Assembly (NCBI GenBank): GCA_011523735.1
Contig: WTGB01000166.1
Location: 1-64,000 of the forward strand
Source: Chloroflexota bacterium
Lineage (GTDB): Bacteria > Chloroflexota > Anaerolineae > Aggregatilineales > Phototrophicaceae
Reading direction: 5' to 3'
DNA: 64,000 bases
The notes under the pieces were generated by a model. The model ran no database searches, was not told the origin of the DNA, and worked only from the letters and a program-made list of their open reading frames with translations. Below, in pieces: positions 30,166 through 40,228 of the stretch; the first letter of the stretch is position 1; each line of letters begins with the position of its first letter. Both the position numbers and the translations under genes were made by a program.

Positions 30166-32352
30166 TCACCCCGCTTCGCGAATGAGCAGTTCTTGACCGG
30201 GAAAGATATATCGGCCGCGATTTCTGAGTTGGTCGAGTTGATTGAGCGCGATTATCTTATAGGGATGCACATCGTAGGCGATGCCTATTTGCCAGATGGT
30301 ATCGCCCGGTTGGACGACATGCACGATGGAACCGTCCTCCTGCGCCGGTTGCGGGAAAACGGGAGCGGCAAATGGTATCGCTGTAGGCTGGGGCGCCGCC
30401 GCGGCAGCAGCTAGCAAGCCCGACAGACTGGCGCCTTGACATGGCGGTTCGTCCGCGTATGTACTGACGGTGCCCAGAACTTGTCCATTGAGCGCATTGT
30501 CTATCACGATATGATTCACCTTGCCCTCAATGTTTGGGCCCAGCGAAATCAAAATGTCCCGCGCCTTGCGCGGACTCACCGCCTGGTAAGCTCGACTATG
30601 CACAATTTGCTGGCGCACTGGCTCGGGCAGCCCAACGCGCACGGCAGCGCGCCCGTTGGAGGAACAGGCGACCAAGCCCTCAGCTACCGCTTCAATATCG
30701 TTCTGGCTCACTTTGAGGGCGAATTGCCCCTGGCTGTTGGGCAAGACCTCCCAGATCTCGATCACTGACGGGCACTTCTGTTTGTAAAAGATTATGCCGA
30801 TGGCGCCCAGCGGCTTATTCGCGGGCAGATTTGTGTACTCAGGCACACACTCTACTGCGGCTGACGCGGGAAGCGGGTGGTTGTCGTTGCAGCCAAAAAT
30901 GCCGCCGCCGTCCACCGCCATGAGAAACCGCGCTATAGACGTCGGGATATCGCCGTCAAAAATGTTGTCTCCGCACAAGTAAATCGCGGTACTACTCCCG
31001 GTCGTATACGCTTCAATCTTGTCCTCAGCCGGCTTGTTGTTGCGGAATATGTTGTCGCGGAAGAGCGCGCGTCCAATGTCAAACCATCCGTGCGCATAAT
31101 AGACCTTGCCTCTTCCGTCGCCCCTGCCTAAATTGTTTTCGAAGACGCTGTTAATCAAATAAGTCCAGCCGTAATTGCGGATCCACCGGTAAGTTTGAGT
31201 GACCACCGAATCTATCAAAGAAAACGTGCCGCCATAATTGATCACTTGGATGCCGTCAATCACTGCATTGTTAATGGTCACCTGAGCATTGCCAATGCGA
31301 ATCACCGGTGTCCCGCTCGAGCAGCCTTCAATGCGATTGCCATTGGCATTGATGGTGACGTTGGCGCCCGCCGCTATGTTCACGGTGTTCACGCAGACGC
31401 AGGGTTGGGTGAGCGTGTAGACAACCTCCCCCTCAATGGTGCCGCCGGAGGGCAAGCCGCAGGGCATCGTCGACGGGGTGTAGGCGACCACGGCTTGGCC
31501 CCCGTTGCCGATAGCGCCGGTGCAGGCGCCCGTGCTGCTATCGCTCCAGGTCCCCAATTCCCCAAAGATGCCACTGTGGTGAACCTTATGTGTCCATACG
31601 CGGATGAAACTGAGGCAACCGGTGGTGCTTAAGCTGCCGCCTTTCTCGATCGCGATGACCACGCGCGCGGTGTCGCGGAATACCGCATTTTGCAGCGTTG
31701 CGCTGCCCGTCTTTGTAACGTGAAGGGCGCCCTTGATGGTTGAGCCAGAACCGTAGTTTAACACCCAGCTATCCTCGAAGAGCACATTATTCAGCGTCGC
31801 CGTCCCCTCGGCCCGCAGCCAACTGCCATTGCCATCGGTGAAGGTGACGTTCTCCATCTCCAGCGTGCCTTCGGCTGATATCGCGGAGCCGATTCCCGTT
31901 TCACTCCATTGGATGTTTCCGTCTTCATTGCGTTTGATGTTTCCGTCTTCATCAAAGTTGTGGTATCGGTGGCTGGCAAAGGACCGTCCATTGCCATCAA
32001 AGGTGACGTTTTTGATAATGATCTTGACATTTGGGCTGGCGGTATCGTCATTGTTGAACGGAGTCCACACACCTTGATCGTCAGCGACGAGGAAGTTCAT
32101 TCTCTCGTCGTTTCCAATGGAAATGGTCTTGTTGCTGCCGTTGATGGTCAGCGTGATGTTGTTTGTAGTCTCGGCGGTCTTGATTTCCAGCGTGCCCGTC
32201 TGCGTGCAGTTGGCGCTGAGCGTGTAGGTAACGGTCGCGACGATGGTGCCTTCGGCGGGCAAACCGCATGCCGCTACGGTCGGGTTGGAGGATTGAGTGT
32301 AAGCGGGCGCGGCGAACCAAGACAGGAATAGAATGAGAAGCAAGCGGCGCAT
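30166..32352 (-). CDS. Secreted right-handed beta-helix-type protein with C-terminal LysM domain
   Basis: Signal peptide MRRLLLILFLSWFAAPAYTQ; repeated CGLPxxGTI...YTL...C modules; C-terminal IVHVVQPGDTIWQIGIAYDVHPYKIIALNQLDQLRNRGRYIFPGQELLI. Confidence 0.85.
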   Translation of the reverse strand: MRRLLLILFLSWFAAPAYTQSSNPTVAACGLPAEGTIVATVTYTLSANCTQTGTLEIKTAETTNNITLTINGSNKTISIGNDERMNFLVADDQGVWTPFNNDDTASPNVKIIIKNVTFDGNGRSFASHRYHNFDEDGNIKRNEDGNIQWSETGIGSAISAEGTLEMENVTFTDGNGSWLRAEGTATLNNVLFEDSWVLNYGSGSTIKGALHVTKTGSATLQNAVFRDTARVVIAIEKGGSLSTTGCLSFIRVWTHKVHHSGIFGELGTWSDSSTGACTGAIGNGGQAVVAYTPSTMPCGLPSGGTIEGEVVYTLTQPCVCVNTVNIAAGANVTINANGNRIEGCSSGTPVIRIGNAQVTINNAVIDGIQVINYGGTFSLIDSVVTQTYRWIRNYGWTYLINSVFENNLGRGDGRGKVYYAHGWFDIGRALFRDNIFRNNKPAEDKIEAYTTGSSTAIYLCGDNIFDGDIPTSIARFLMAVDGGGIFGCNDNHPLPASAAVECVPEYTNLPANKPLGAIGIIFYKQKCPSVIEIWEVLPNSQGQFALKVSQNDIEAVAEGLVACSSNGRAAVRVGLPEPVRQQIVHSRAYQAVSPRKARDILISLGPNIEGKVNHIVIDNALNGQVLGTVSTYADEPPCQGASLSGLLAAAAAAPQPTAIPFAAPVFPQPAQEDGSIVHVVQPGDTIWQIGIAYDVHPYKIIALNQLDQLRNRGRYIFPGQELLIREAG

Positions 32353-33149
32353 GGGAAAACACCTGATTATGGCAGTCAAAGCCAAATTCTGGATCGCCTC
32401 GAGGCTGACAGAAAAACGATTTAATGCATACTTTCAGGATAATGTTTTTGCTCGACTTTCTCAAGTTTGAAAATGGACATAAAAAAGTTAATTCTGCAAA
32501 TGAAGTAATATTATTACTAACATTGATACACTGAGCAAAAAACTGTTTCATTCCCTAAAGTTCTTTATGCCTCTTCCTTAATAAACCTGTCGGTCGAAAT
32601 CTGTAGCGCGAAGGTCTGAGCCACGGAATTGACGGGCGAGCTATTAGCTCCTTCCCGCATGTGCAATGCTTTGTAGCGCTTATATGTGGCGGGTTCGTTA
32701 TTTCTGTGAGGCTCGCTGGCGACTTGCGAGCAGCTGCGCCCAGGACTTTGACCGGCGGGAATACGATTGGCCCGGAACGATTGATCCGAGCGCAGGTCTG
32801 CCTATTCCTTGACATGAGTTAGAACTGAGCGCGCAGGGGGCGTTCATGTAGTTCATAGAAGTGAAACATGTATAGCTATATACTACTATTATTAAAATAT
32901 AATCACATTACTGTATAATAAGATGCAAAAACTAAATATATATACTAAATCTTTTCGCTGACTTGGGATCGATATTGCCAGCCCTATGCAATATGAACCG
33001 AGGCACTAGACAGATTAAGTGTCCTCTAAACGGGTCAAGACCACCTTCTGCAAAGGCAGGGTGAAATATGAAGTCTCGTCTGTTTTCACGATGGCTGGCA
33101 AACCGATATAATGAGATGGACTGGCTTTCAGGGCGAGGATGGTCGAACG

Positions 33150-33539
33150 ATGCCCGATCAGCGTGTGGCGGTATTTGAAATCAAAAACTATATGGTTATC
33201 TGGCGTCAGTTGGAGGAACGCGATTTTGCCGGCGTGCTGGCGAGGATTCGCGGGCTCGTCCGCTGCAACGGCGTCGGCGCGGATGACAGCGAGGATTACC
33301 GACTGGATGTCTACTTCTTGTCGCCGGACAGCGATGTGCCCGATCCACAAGTTGATATCGCCAATCGGCGCGGCGCGATCTTCATGATGATCAGCGACAT
33401 CCACGCTTTCGTCGATATCCTGCGCAACGAGAAGCCCATCTTCGGGCACTTGCGCGGCGATTATCCGCAATGGACCAGCGTGACCACGACCAACGAACCA
33501 GTCGGCACCGGCGATGAAGACCACCGCGTCGGCGAATGA
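33150..33539 (+). CDS. Conserved-looking hypothetical protein upstream of the SbcD-like gene
   Basis: Likely start MPDQRVAVFEIKNYMVIW; ends about 20 bp before the SbcD-like ATG. Confidence 0.6.
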   Translation: MPDQRVAVFEIKNYMVIWRQLEERDFAGVLARIRGLVRCNGVGADDSEDYRLDVYFLSPDSDVPDPQVDIANRRGAIFMMISDIHAFVDILRNEKPIFGHLRGDYPQWTSVTTTNEPVGTGDEDHRVGE

Positions 33540-33558
33540 GAGCGCGCTAAGAGAGTCC

Positions 33559-34800
33559 ATGCGCGAGCCAGTCCGCGTCTTGCATTTTGCCGATGTGCAT
33601 ATCGGCATGGCGAATTTCGGAAAGACCGACCCCGAAACGGGCGTGAGCAGTCGCGTCAGCGATTTCCTGGCGCGGATGGACGATATGATCGACTTCGCTC
33701 GCGATGGCGATGTCGACCTGGTCATCTTCGCCGGCGATGCCTTCCGCAGCCGCAGCCCCAATCAGACTTACCAGCGCGAATTTGCCGCGCGTATTCAGAC
33801 GCTGTCGCAGTTGGCGCCGACGGTTTTGCTGGTCGGCAATCACGATCTGCCAGCCAACGCCGCCAAGGCGTCAACGATCGACATATATGACACCCTCGAT
33901 GTGCCGAATGTCTGGGTGGCCCGGGATTATGCCCTGCGTCGAATCGCGACGAAACGGGGCGATGTCCTCGTCGGCTCGGCGCCTTATCCGCTGCGCACGC
34001 GCCTGCTAGCAGACGTCCCAACCCGCGGTCTGACCATCGCCGAGCAAGATGCCGAACTGCAGCGCCTGGTGCATGAGCGGCTTGAGGCGCTCGCCAAACA
34101 AGCCGATGCGCTGGCGGAGGCTGATACAGCGCGTCTGCTCTGTGGACATTTCAGCGTGAGTGGCGCTCTCTGGGGCAGTGAGCGGAGCGTCATGCTCGGT
34201 CGCGATGTCGTCGTCGATCTCGATTCACTCGCGGACTCGCGTTGGGATTATGTCGCGCTCGGGCATATCCACCGGCATCAGAACCTGACGGGAGACCGCG
34301 CCAATATGCCGCCGGTGGTTTACAGCGGCAGCCTGGAACGCGTCGACTTCGGCGAGGAAAAAGATGTCAAAGGCTTCTGCTGGGCCGAGTTGGCGCGGGG
34401 GGCGACAACCTGGCGCTTTGTCGAAGTGGCGGCGCGCAAGCTGCTGACCCTGACGATCGATTGCCGCGAAATCGACAATCCGACCGGCGCGGTCCTGGCG
34501 GGTTTGAAGAAGCGCGAACTAAAAGGAGCGGTGGTCAGGTTGGTAATTCAGTTGACGCCGGAAAGCGAGACCCGGCTGAATGACAAGCTCATCATCGACG
34601 AGTTGCACAAAGCGGGCGTCTTCCACATTGCCGGGCTGCGCATGGAAGTAGATCGGCGCGCGCGGACGCGGCTGGGCGCTAGCCCGGAGGGCTTGACCCC
34701 GTTGGAGTTGCTGGACAAGTATTTCGAGGCGCGGGCTGTGGATGAGAGTCGGCGGGAGGAGCTGATGGCGTTAGCGCGGGGGGTTATTGAGGGGGAGTAG
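33559..34800 (+). CDS. sbcD: SbcD-like DNA repair exonuclease/metallophosphoesterase
   Basis: VLHFADVHIG, VDLVIFAGDAF, VLLVGNHDLP, LLCGHFSV, YVALGHIHRHQ motifs; start ATG 33559. Confidence 0.88.
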   Translation: MREPVRVLHFADVHIGMANFGKTDPETGVSSRVSDFLARMDDMIDFARDGDVDLVIFAGDAFRSRSPNQTYQREFAARIQTLSQLAPTVLLVGNHDLPANAAKASTIDIYDTLDVPNVWVARDYALRRIATKRGDVLVGSAPYPLRTRLLADVPTRGLTIAEQDAELQRLVHERLEALAKQADALAEADTARLLCGHFSVSGALWGSERSVMLGRDVVVDLDSLADSRWDYVALGHIHRHQNLTGDRANMPPVVYSGSLERVDFGEEKDVKGFCWAELARGATTWRFVEVAARKLLTLTIDCREIDNPTGAVLAGLKKRELKGAVVRLVIQLTPESETRLNDKLIIDELHKAGVFHIAGLRMEVDRRARTRLGASPEGLTPLELLDKYFEARAVDESRREELMALARGVIEGE

Positions 34801-34820
34801 CTGTGGGTCTGTTCAATGCC

Positions 34821-35840
34821 TCACACCGACTCCCGCGCCACAAGCGGGCAGGGCAGGGCAACTTGCAGCGGCTCCATCGTCCGCCCCCGATTCTCGATAA
34901 GATACTGCACCGCCCATTTGCCCATTTCATAATGCGGCAGTTGCATGGTCGTCAAGGTCGGCAGCAAGCCCTCGGCGATGTGGGCGATATTGTCATAGCC
35001 GATCACCGCGACATCCTGCGGCACCCGCAAGCCCAGCTCGGCCAGAGCGCTGTAACAGTTCATCGCGATTTTGTCGTTGCCGCAGAAGATCGCGGTCGGC
35101 GGCTGCGGCAGCGCCATCAACTCTTGTGTATGGCGGTAATTTGATTGCGGTGTCTGATTGGAGAAATGCGCGAGCGATCCATCATAAGGGATGTCGTGAT
35201 CCTGCAGCGCCTGCCGATAACCGCGCAGACGCCCATATATGGCGGGGAAGGGCGGTGTTGCGGCTTTATTCTCTTCCCACAAGTTTATGAAACCGATGCG
35301 CTGATGACCGGCGTTGATGGCGGCCGTCGTTGCGTGATAGCCGCCATCGAACTCATCCGGCACCACCGATGGCGCCGACCGATCTTCCAGGAAGCAATTC
35401 GCCAATACTGTCGGAAGGCCGTCTAAGCCCGCGGGCAGCTGCACCGGTCGATGATACATCGCCGCGTAGACGATCCCTTCCACCGCGCGTTCGCGGAAGA
35501 CATCCACCGCCGCCTCGGCAAAATGCGTATTGCCGCCGGAATCCGCCACCAAGAGCACCATGTGATGCGCCCAAGCGACATCCTGCGCGCCGCGGATGAT
35601 ATCAACCGCGTAGGGCGTGGTCGCCACATCATCGGTCAAGAAGCCCAGCAAACCGGATGAACCACCGCGAAGATGCCGCGCCGTCTGTGACGGACGGTAG
35701 TGAAGAGCCGCGATGGCCTCCTCGACTCGGCGCCGCTTGTCGTCGCTGACGTAAGGATGGTTGTTGAGTACGCGGGAAACTGTGGTCGTACCGACGCCGG
35801 CATGCCGGGCGATCTCTTTGATGGTGACTCTTGTTTCCAT
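34821..35840 (-). CDS. LacI-family transcriptional regulator
   Basis: N-terminal HTH TIKEIARHAGVGTTTVSRVLNNHPYVSDDKRRRVEEAI; periplasmic-binding-like sensor domain. Confidence 0.95.
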   Translation of the reverse strand: METRVTIKEIARHAGVGTTTVSRVLNNHPYVSDDKRRRVEEAIAALHYRPSQTARHLRGGSSGLLGFLTDDVATTPYAVDIIRGAQDVAWAHHMVLLVADSGGNTHFAEAAVDVFRERAVEGIVYAAMYHRPVQLPAGLDGLPTVLANCFLEDRSAPSVVPDEFDGGYHATTAAINAGHQRIGFINLWEENKAATPPFPAIYGRLRGYRQALQDHDIPYDGSLAHFSNQTPQSNYRHTQELMALPQPPTAIFCGNDKIAMNCYSALAELGLRVPQDVAVIGYDNIAHIAEGLLPTLTTMQLPHYEMGKWAVQYLIENRGRTMEPLQVALPCPLVARESV

Positions 35841-35978
35841 GTGGCAGCGTCCTTCCTGCGCGTCACTTCAGCTTTTTCAGTCAGCTGTGGACTTCTCCGT
35901 TTTCGGCATGGGAAGATGATAGGTGTTGTGGCTAAATTGCCCCTTGCATTCAATGTAAAAATACGATAATATGCGGGT

Positions 35979-35996
35979 TATGGTAACGATACCATA
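35979..35996. promoter_or_regulatory. Candidate LacI-family operator 1
   Basis: TATGGTAACGATACCATA, 16/18 palindromic with a central CG step, in the divergent lacI/GH32 intergenic region. Confidence 0.75.
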
Positions 35997-36048
35997 TAAG
36001 TATTACTTACGTTAGCCACTTTGATGTAATCAAATTTTGGCGCGAATC

Positions 36049-36062
36049 TGGCAACGTTACCA
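36049..36062. promoter_or_regulatory. Candidate LacI-family operator 2
   Basis: TGGCAACGTTACCA, 12/14 palindromic, shares GGTAACG half-site with operator 1. Confidence 0.65.
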
Positions 36063-36102
36063 TAAATAGTCAATATTTGTTCGTCAATCAGATCTCGATT
36101 TT

Positions 36103-37500
36103 ATGTCCACGACTCCCAAGACCACTTTCAGAGAAGACATTCATCGCCCTCGCTACCACTTTCTGCCCGCCGCCAATTGGATGAACGATCCCAACGGCGT
36201 GATCCACTGGAATGGGCGCTATCATCTGTTTTTCCAATACAATCCGGATGGCGCCTATCACGCCAACATGCACTGGGGTCATGCGGTCAGCGATGACCTG
36301 CTGCATTGGCAGGAGCTGCCGATCGCGATCGCGCCGACGCCAGATTCCCCGGATAGAGGCGGCATCTTCTCCGGCTGCCTGGTGAATGACGGCGGGACGC
36401 CCGTCGCTATCTATACCGGCGTGAATGAAACCTACGATGTGCAAGTCCAGTGCATAGCCACTGGCAGCCCCGACCTGTTGCATTGGGAAAAATATCCGGG
36501 CAATCCTGTTATCGGCGAAGTGCCGGCCGAATTGGGGCAGACGCGGGACTTCCGCGATCCTTTCGTCTGGCGGGATGGCGATAGCTGGTATATGACACTC
36601 TCGTCGCATATCGTGGGCGTTGGTGGCGCCGTCTTGCTGTACCACTCGGCGAACTTGGTGGATTGGGAATACCTGCATCCACTTTATGTTGGCGAAAAGG
36701 CGCGCAACGGAAGGAATTTCGAATGCCCGAATTTCTTCCCGCTGGGCGACAAGTGGGTATTGATTGTTTCGTCACAATTGGACCACGCCCCGTCGACGAC
36801 TTTGTATTTCGTCGGACGATTCGAGAATGAGCGCTTTATCCCTGAGCATGAAGGCGTGTATGACGCCGGTTACAGTTACGCCAGCCTGGTTCATCAGGAC
36901 GAAGCGAGTCGCCGTCTGATCTACTCCTGGATCCGCGAGGGGCGTAGTGGAGCGCGCCAGAAACAAGCCGGCTGGACGGGCTTGCAAGCCATTCCTCGCG
37001 TCTTGAGCCTCGATGCGAAGAATCGTCTGATAAGCTGCCCCGTGTCGGAATTCGAGTCGTTGCGCGGTCGGCATCATCACTTCCGCGCGAGTGACCTGGA
37101 CGATACTGGCCTGGCGATCGATGGCTTGTCCCTGGATATAGAAGCGGTCTTTGATGTGAGTGCGGCGGCGCAATGCGGCATTGAACTTGAATGCGGCGGA
37201 GACAAGCTGGCGGTCATTTATGACGAGAGCACACAGACGCTGCAAGTTCAAAGGCAGTATGAGCGGGATGATCCGGAAATCGACAGCGAAAGGCAAGGTA
37301 TCGTCCATACGCTCGACAGCGGCGAATCGCTGCAACTGCGGATCCTGGTTGATGGCTCGGTGCTGGAGCTCATCGCTAACGGACGGACACGGATCACGAG
37401 CCGTTTCTATCCGTCCAGTCTGGATAAGGCTTGCCTGCAGGTCTTGTCGCCAGCGGCTGTGCTGCGGCTGGATACCTGGCAGTTGTCATCAACGGTGTAA
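36103..37500 (+). CDS. Glycoside hydrolase family 32 (sucrose/levan/fructan hydrolase)
   Basis: NWMNDPNGVIHWNGRYHLFFQYNP, FRDPFVW, ECPNFFPLGDKWVL motifs. Confidence 0.95.
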   Translation: MSTTPKTTFREDIHRPRYHFLPAANWMNDPNGVIHWNGRYHLFFQYNPDGAYHANMHWGHAVSDDLLHWQELPIAIAPTPDSPDRGGIFSGCLVNDGGTPVAIYTGVNETYDVQVQCIATGSPDLLHWEKYPGNPVIGEVPAELGQTRDFRDPFVWRDGDSWYMTLSSHIVGVGGAVLLYHSANLVDWEYLHPLYVGEKARNGRNFECPNFFPLGDKWVLIVSSQLDHAPSTTLYFVGRFENERFIPEHEGVYDAGYSYASLVHQDEASRRLIYSWIREGRSGARQKQAGWTGLQAIPRVLSLDAKNRLISCPVSEFESLRGRHHHFRASDLDDTGLAIDGLSLDIEAVFDVSAAAQCGIELECGGDKLAVIYDESTQTLQVQRQYERDDPEIDSERQGIVHTLDSGESLQLRILVDGSVLELIANGRTRITSRFYPSSLDKACLQVLSPAAVLRLDTWQLSSTV

Positions 37501-37613
37501 TTTGTTAGTTTGGGCGGACGCGACAGCGCGAAGGAGGTAAGAAGGGACAAGGTATTTCACACGTTTCACTTTCAGCATGTATCGTTAGTTGGTTCAATCG
37601 AACGAGGTTCAAA

Positions 37614-38882
37614 ATGAAAAAAGCACTATCAATCGTACTTTTTGTAGTCTTGCTGCTCTCGCTGAGTGGCACCGCCTCCGCCCAAATCGAACTGAGCATG
37701 TGGTACCACGGTGGCGCCTGGGCGGCCGAGCATCAGGTGTTTATAGACCTTATCGAGGCCTTTAACACATCGCAATCGGAGTACACGGTGATCTTGGAGG
37801 CCTTCCCGCAGGAGTCTTACAACTCCTCCATCGTGGCTGCGGCTGCCGCCGGCGAACTGCCGGATATCATCGATGTTGATGGTCCTGTCATGCCGGGCTG
37901 GGCTTGGGCTGGCTGGATGGCGCCGCTGCAGTTGTCCGAAGGCGCGCTGGATAACTTCCTGCCAGGTCCCATCGGTGAATGGAATGGCGAACTCTACGCT
38001 GTTGGTTTGTGGGATGCTGCGGTATCAATCTATGCCCGCCGCTCGGTCTTGGATGCTTATGACATCCGCATTCCGACGCTTGAAGATCCTTGGACCGGCG
38101 ACGAATTTGACGACATTCTGGAGCAACTGCAAGCCACCGGCGACTTCGAATATGCGCTCGATCTGGGCATGGCTTGGACCGGCGAATGGTATCCCTACGC
38201 CTTCTCGCCCTTCCTGCAGAGCTTTGGCGGCGACATGATCGACCGCGAAACGTACACGACCGCGGAAGGCGTCTTGAATGGTCCCGAAGCCGTCGCCTTT
38301 GGCGAATGGTGGCAGAGCCTGTTTGAGCGCGGCTTGGTACCCGGCACATCGCAGGATACCGGCGATCGCGAGACCGGCTTCATCGATGGCAGATACGCCC
38401 TGCAGTGGATGGGAAATTGGGCTGGCGTTTCTACGCTGGGGGAAGTTGGCGACGACCTGATCTTCCTGCCCGCGCCCGATTTCGGGCATGGCAACATCAT
38501 CGGCGCCGCCTCCTGGCAGTTGGGCGCTTCCTCTACAACGGAGCATCCGGAAGGTGTGAGCAAGTTCATTGAATTCGCCATCCAGGACGAGTGGTTGACG
38601 GCCTTCAGCGATGCCACCGGTTTGGCGCCGGCGACCCCTAATGCCGCCGCGATGAGCGAGAACTATTCGGCTGGCGGTCCGCTGGAAGTTTTCTATGAGC
38701 TCAGCAACCAGCAGGCTTTGATCCGCCCGGTCACGCCCGGTTACGCCACCCTGGCGCTCATCTTCGAGAAAGCCTTGGCTGATATCGCCAATGGCGCTGA
38801 TGTGCAGGATACGCTGGACGCCGCCGTTGACGAAATCGATGCCGACATCGAAGACAACATGGGCTACGGCTTCGACATGTAG
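37614..38882 (+). CDS. Sugar ABC transporter substrate-binding protein
   Basis: Signal peptide MKKALSIVLFVVLLLSLSGTASAQ; extracellular solute-binding family 1 sequence. Confidence 0.92.
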   Translation: MKKALSIVLFVVLLLSLSGTASAQIELSMWYHGGAWAAEHQVFIDLIEAFNTSQSEYTVILEAFPQESYNSSIVAAAAAGELPDIIDVDGPVMPGWAWAGWMAPLQLSEGALDNFLPGPIGEWNGELYAVGLWDAAVSIYARRSVLDAYDIRIPTLEDPWTGDEFDDILEQLQATGDFEYALDLGMAWTGEWYPYAFSPFLQSFGGDMIDRETYTTAEGVLNGPEAVAFGEWWQSLFERGLVPGTSQDTGDRETGFIDGRYALQWMGNWAGVSTLGEVGDDLIFLPAPDFGHGNIIGAASWQLGASSTTEHPEGVSKFIEFAIQDEWLTAFSDATGLAPATPNAAAMSENYSAGGPLEVFYELSNQQALIRPVTPGYATLALIFEKALADIANGADVQDTLDAAVDEIDADIEDNMGYGFDM

Positions 38883-38910
38883 TTGGCGCTTCGCCAATCG
38901 CATCGAGGTA

Positions 38911-39017
38911 AATGGTGGGGCGACTGACGGCCTAGTGGGTGTCTACGCGACCTACACGACCCTGTGAGTCGTCCATTGTCCTAACGATTGAGGGCGAGTC
39001 AACCGCTCGCCCTTACA
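38911..39017. repeat. Degenerate and intact copies of the intergenic stem-loop repeat
   Basis: GTGGGGCGACTGACGG...CCTGTGAGTCGTCC and AGGGCGAGTCAACCGCTCGCCCTTACA. Confidence 0.6.
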
Positions 39018-39086
39018 AATTTTTGTTGATTTGAGATTATAATTAGAATCACTTAACCTCGAATTGGATTCTCTTGAGACAGCCTC

Positions 39087-40226
39087 ATGATTAGCGCAGC
39101 GGAAATGAGGAAGAACGCGCCGCTCTGGGTGCGCTTGCTCGTGCCTAAGGACGCGCCCCTGTACCAGCGGAACGAGGCTATTGCCGGCTGGCTGCTGGCT
39201 TTTCCCGCCCTACTGGTTTTGACTCTATTTCTGGTCATCCCCTTCTTGATGGCTTTTGTCATGTCCTTCACCAATCAACGGCTGGTTTCCCCGAACCCGA
39301 CTGAATGGGTCGGTATGCGCAACTTCGAGCGGCTGTTGAACGTCCGCGCATTTACACTGGAGCCGGAACGCGACGACAGTGGCGCGCTTGTCTACGACGA
39401 TGAGGGCGGCATTGCTTATCCGCGTCTGCGCACGTTTACGCGCAAGAACCCGGATTATCCCGAATTGAATGGCTTGCGTGAGTTCGTCTCTTGGCAATCG
39501 GGGGAGAATCGCACGGTGATCTTGGCGGCGGATGTGGTCTTCCTGCGCGCCTTGATCAATACGCTGATATTCGCCGGGGTTATCGCGCCCCTGCAAGGTG
39601 GTTTGGCGCTTTTGCTTGCGCTGCTGTTAAATCAAGCGCTGCCATTCATAAATGTGTTCCGCGCCATCTATTTCGCGCCTGTGGTGGTGTCGATGGTGGT
39701 GGTATCGCTGCTTTGGCGCTTCATCTACGACGGGGAAAACGGCTTGCTCAACACATTGCTGGGCATAGCCACGCTAGGCAGTTTTCAGCCGGTGGATTGG
39801 CTGGGCAATCCCTATACCGCCATGCCGGCGATGATCGCCATGTCCGCCTGGCAAGCGGTTGGCTTCCATATGGTCATTTGGCTGGCCGGCTTGCAAACGA
39901 TTCCCGTCAGCCTCTACGAAGCGGCGGGGCTGGATGGCGCCGGCGCCTGGCAGAAGTTCCGCTATGTTACTTGGCCCGGGCTGCGCAACACCGCTGTCCT
40001 TATCCTCATCGTTATCGTTATTCAGGCTATGGGTTTGTTCGTGCAGGTCGATGTCATGACCCGCGGCGGTCCGCTGGACGCGACGCAGAGTGTGGTCTAT
40101 CAGGCGGTACAGCGCGGTTATGACAAGCAAGATATCGCTGAGGGTTCGGCTATATCGGTGGTGCTCTTCTTCGTGGTGCTCGCCATCACCATAGTTAATC
40201 GATACCTAACGCGCGATCGAGATTAG
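39087..40226 (+). CDS. Sugar ABC transporter permease (MalF-like)
   Basis: EAA loop SLYEAAGLDGAGAWQKFRYVTWPGLR; multi-TM. Confidence 0.92.
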   Translation: MISAAEMRKNAPLWVRLLVPKDAPLYQRNEAIAGWLLAFPALLVLTLFLVIPFLMAFVMSFTNQRLVSPNPTEWVGMRNFERLLNVRAFTLEPERDDSGALVYDDEGGIAYPRLRTFTRKNPDYPELNGLREFVSWQSGENRTVILAADVVFLRALINTLIFAGVIAPLQGGLALLLALLLNQALPFINVFRAIYFAPVVVSMVVVSLLWRFIYDGENGLLNTLLGIATLGSFQPVDWLGNPYTAMPAMIAMSAWQAVGFHMVIWLAGLQTIPVSLYEAAGLDGAGAWQKFRYVTWPGLRNTAVLILIVIVIQAMGLFVQVDVMTRGGPLDATQSVVYQAVQRGYDKQDIAEGSAISVVLFFVVLAITIVNRYLTRDRD

Positions 40227-40228
40227 CT

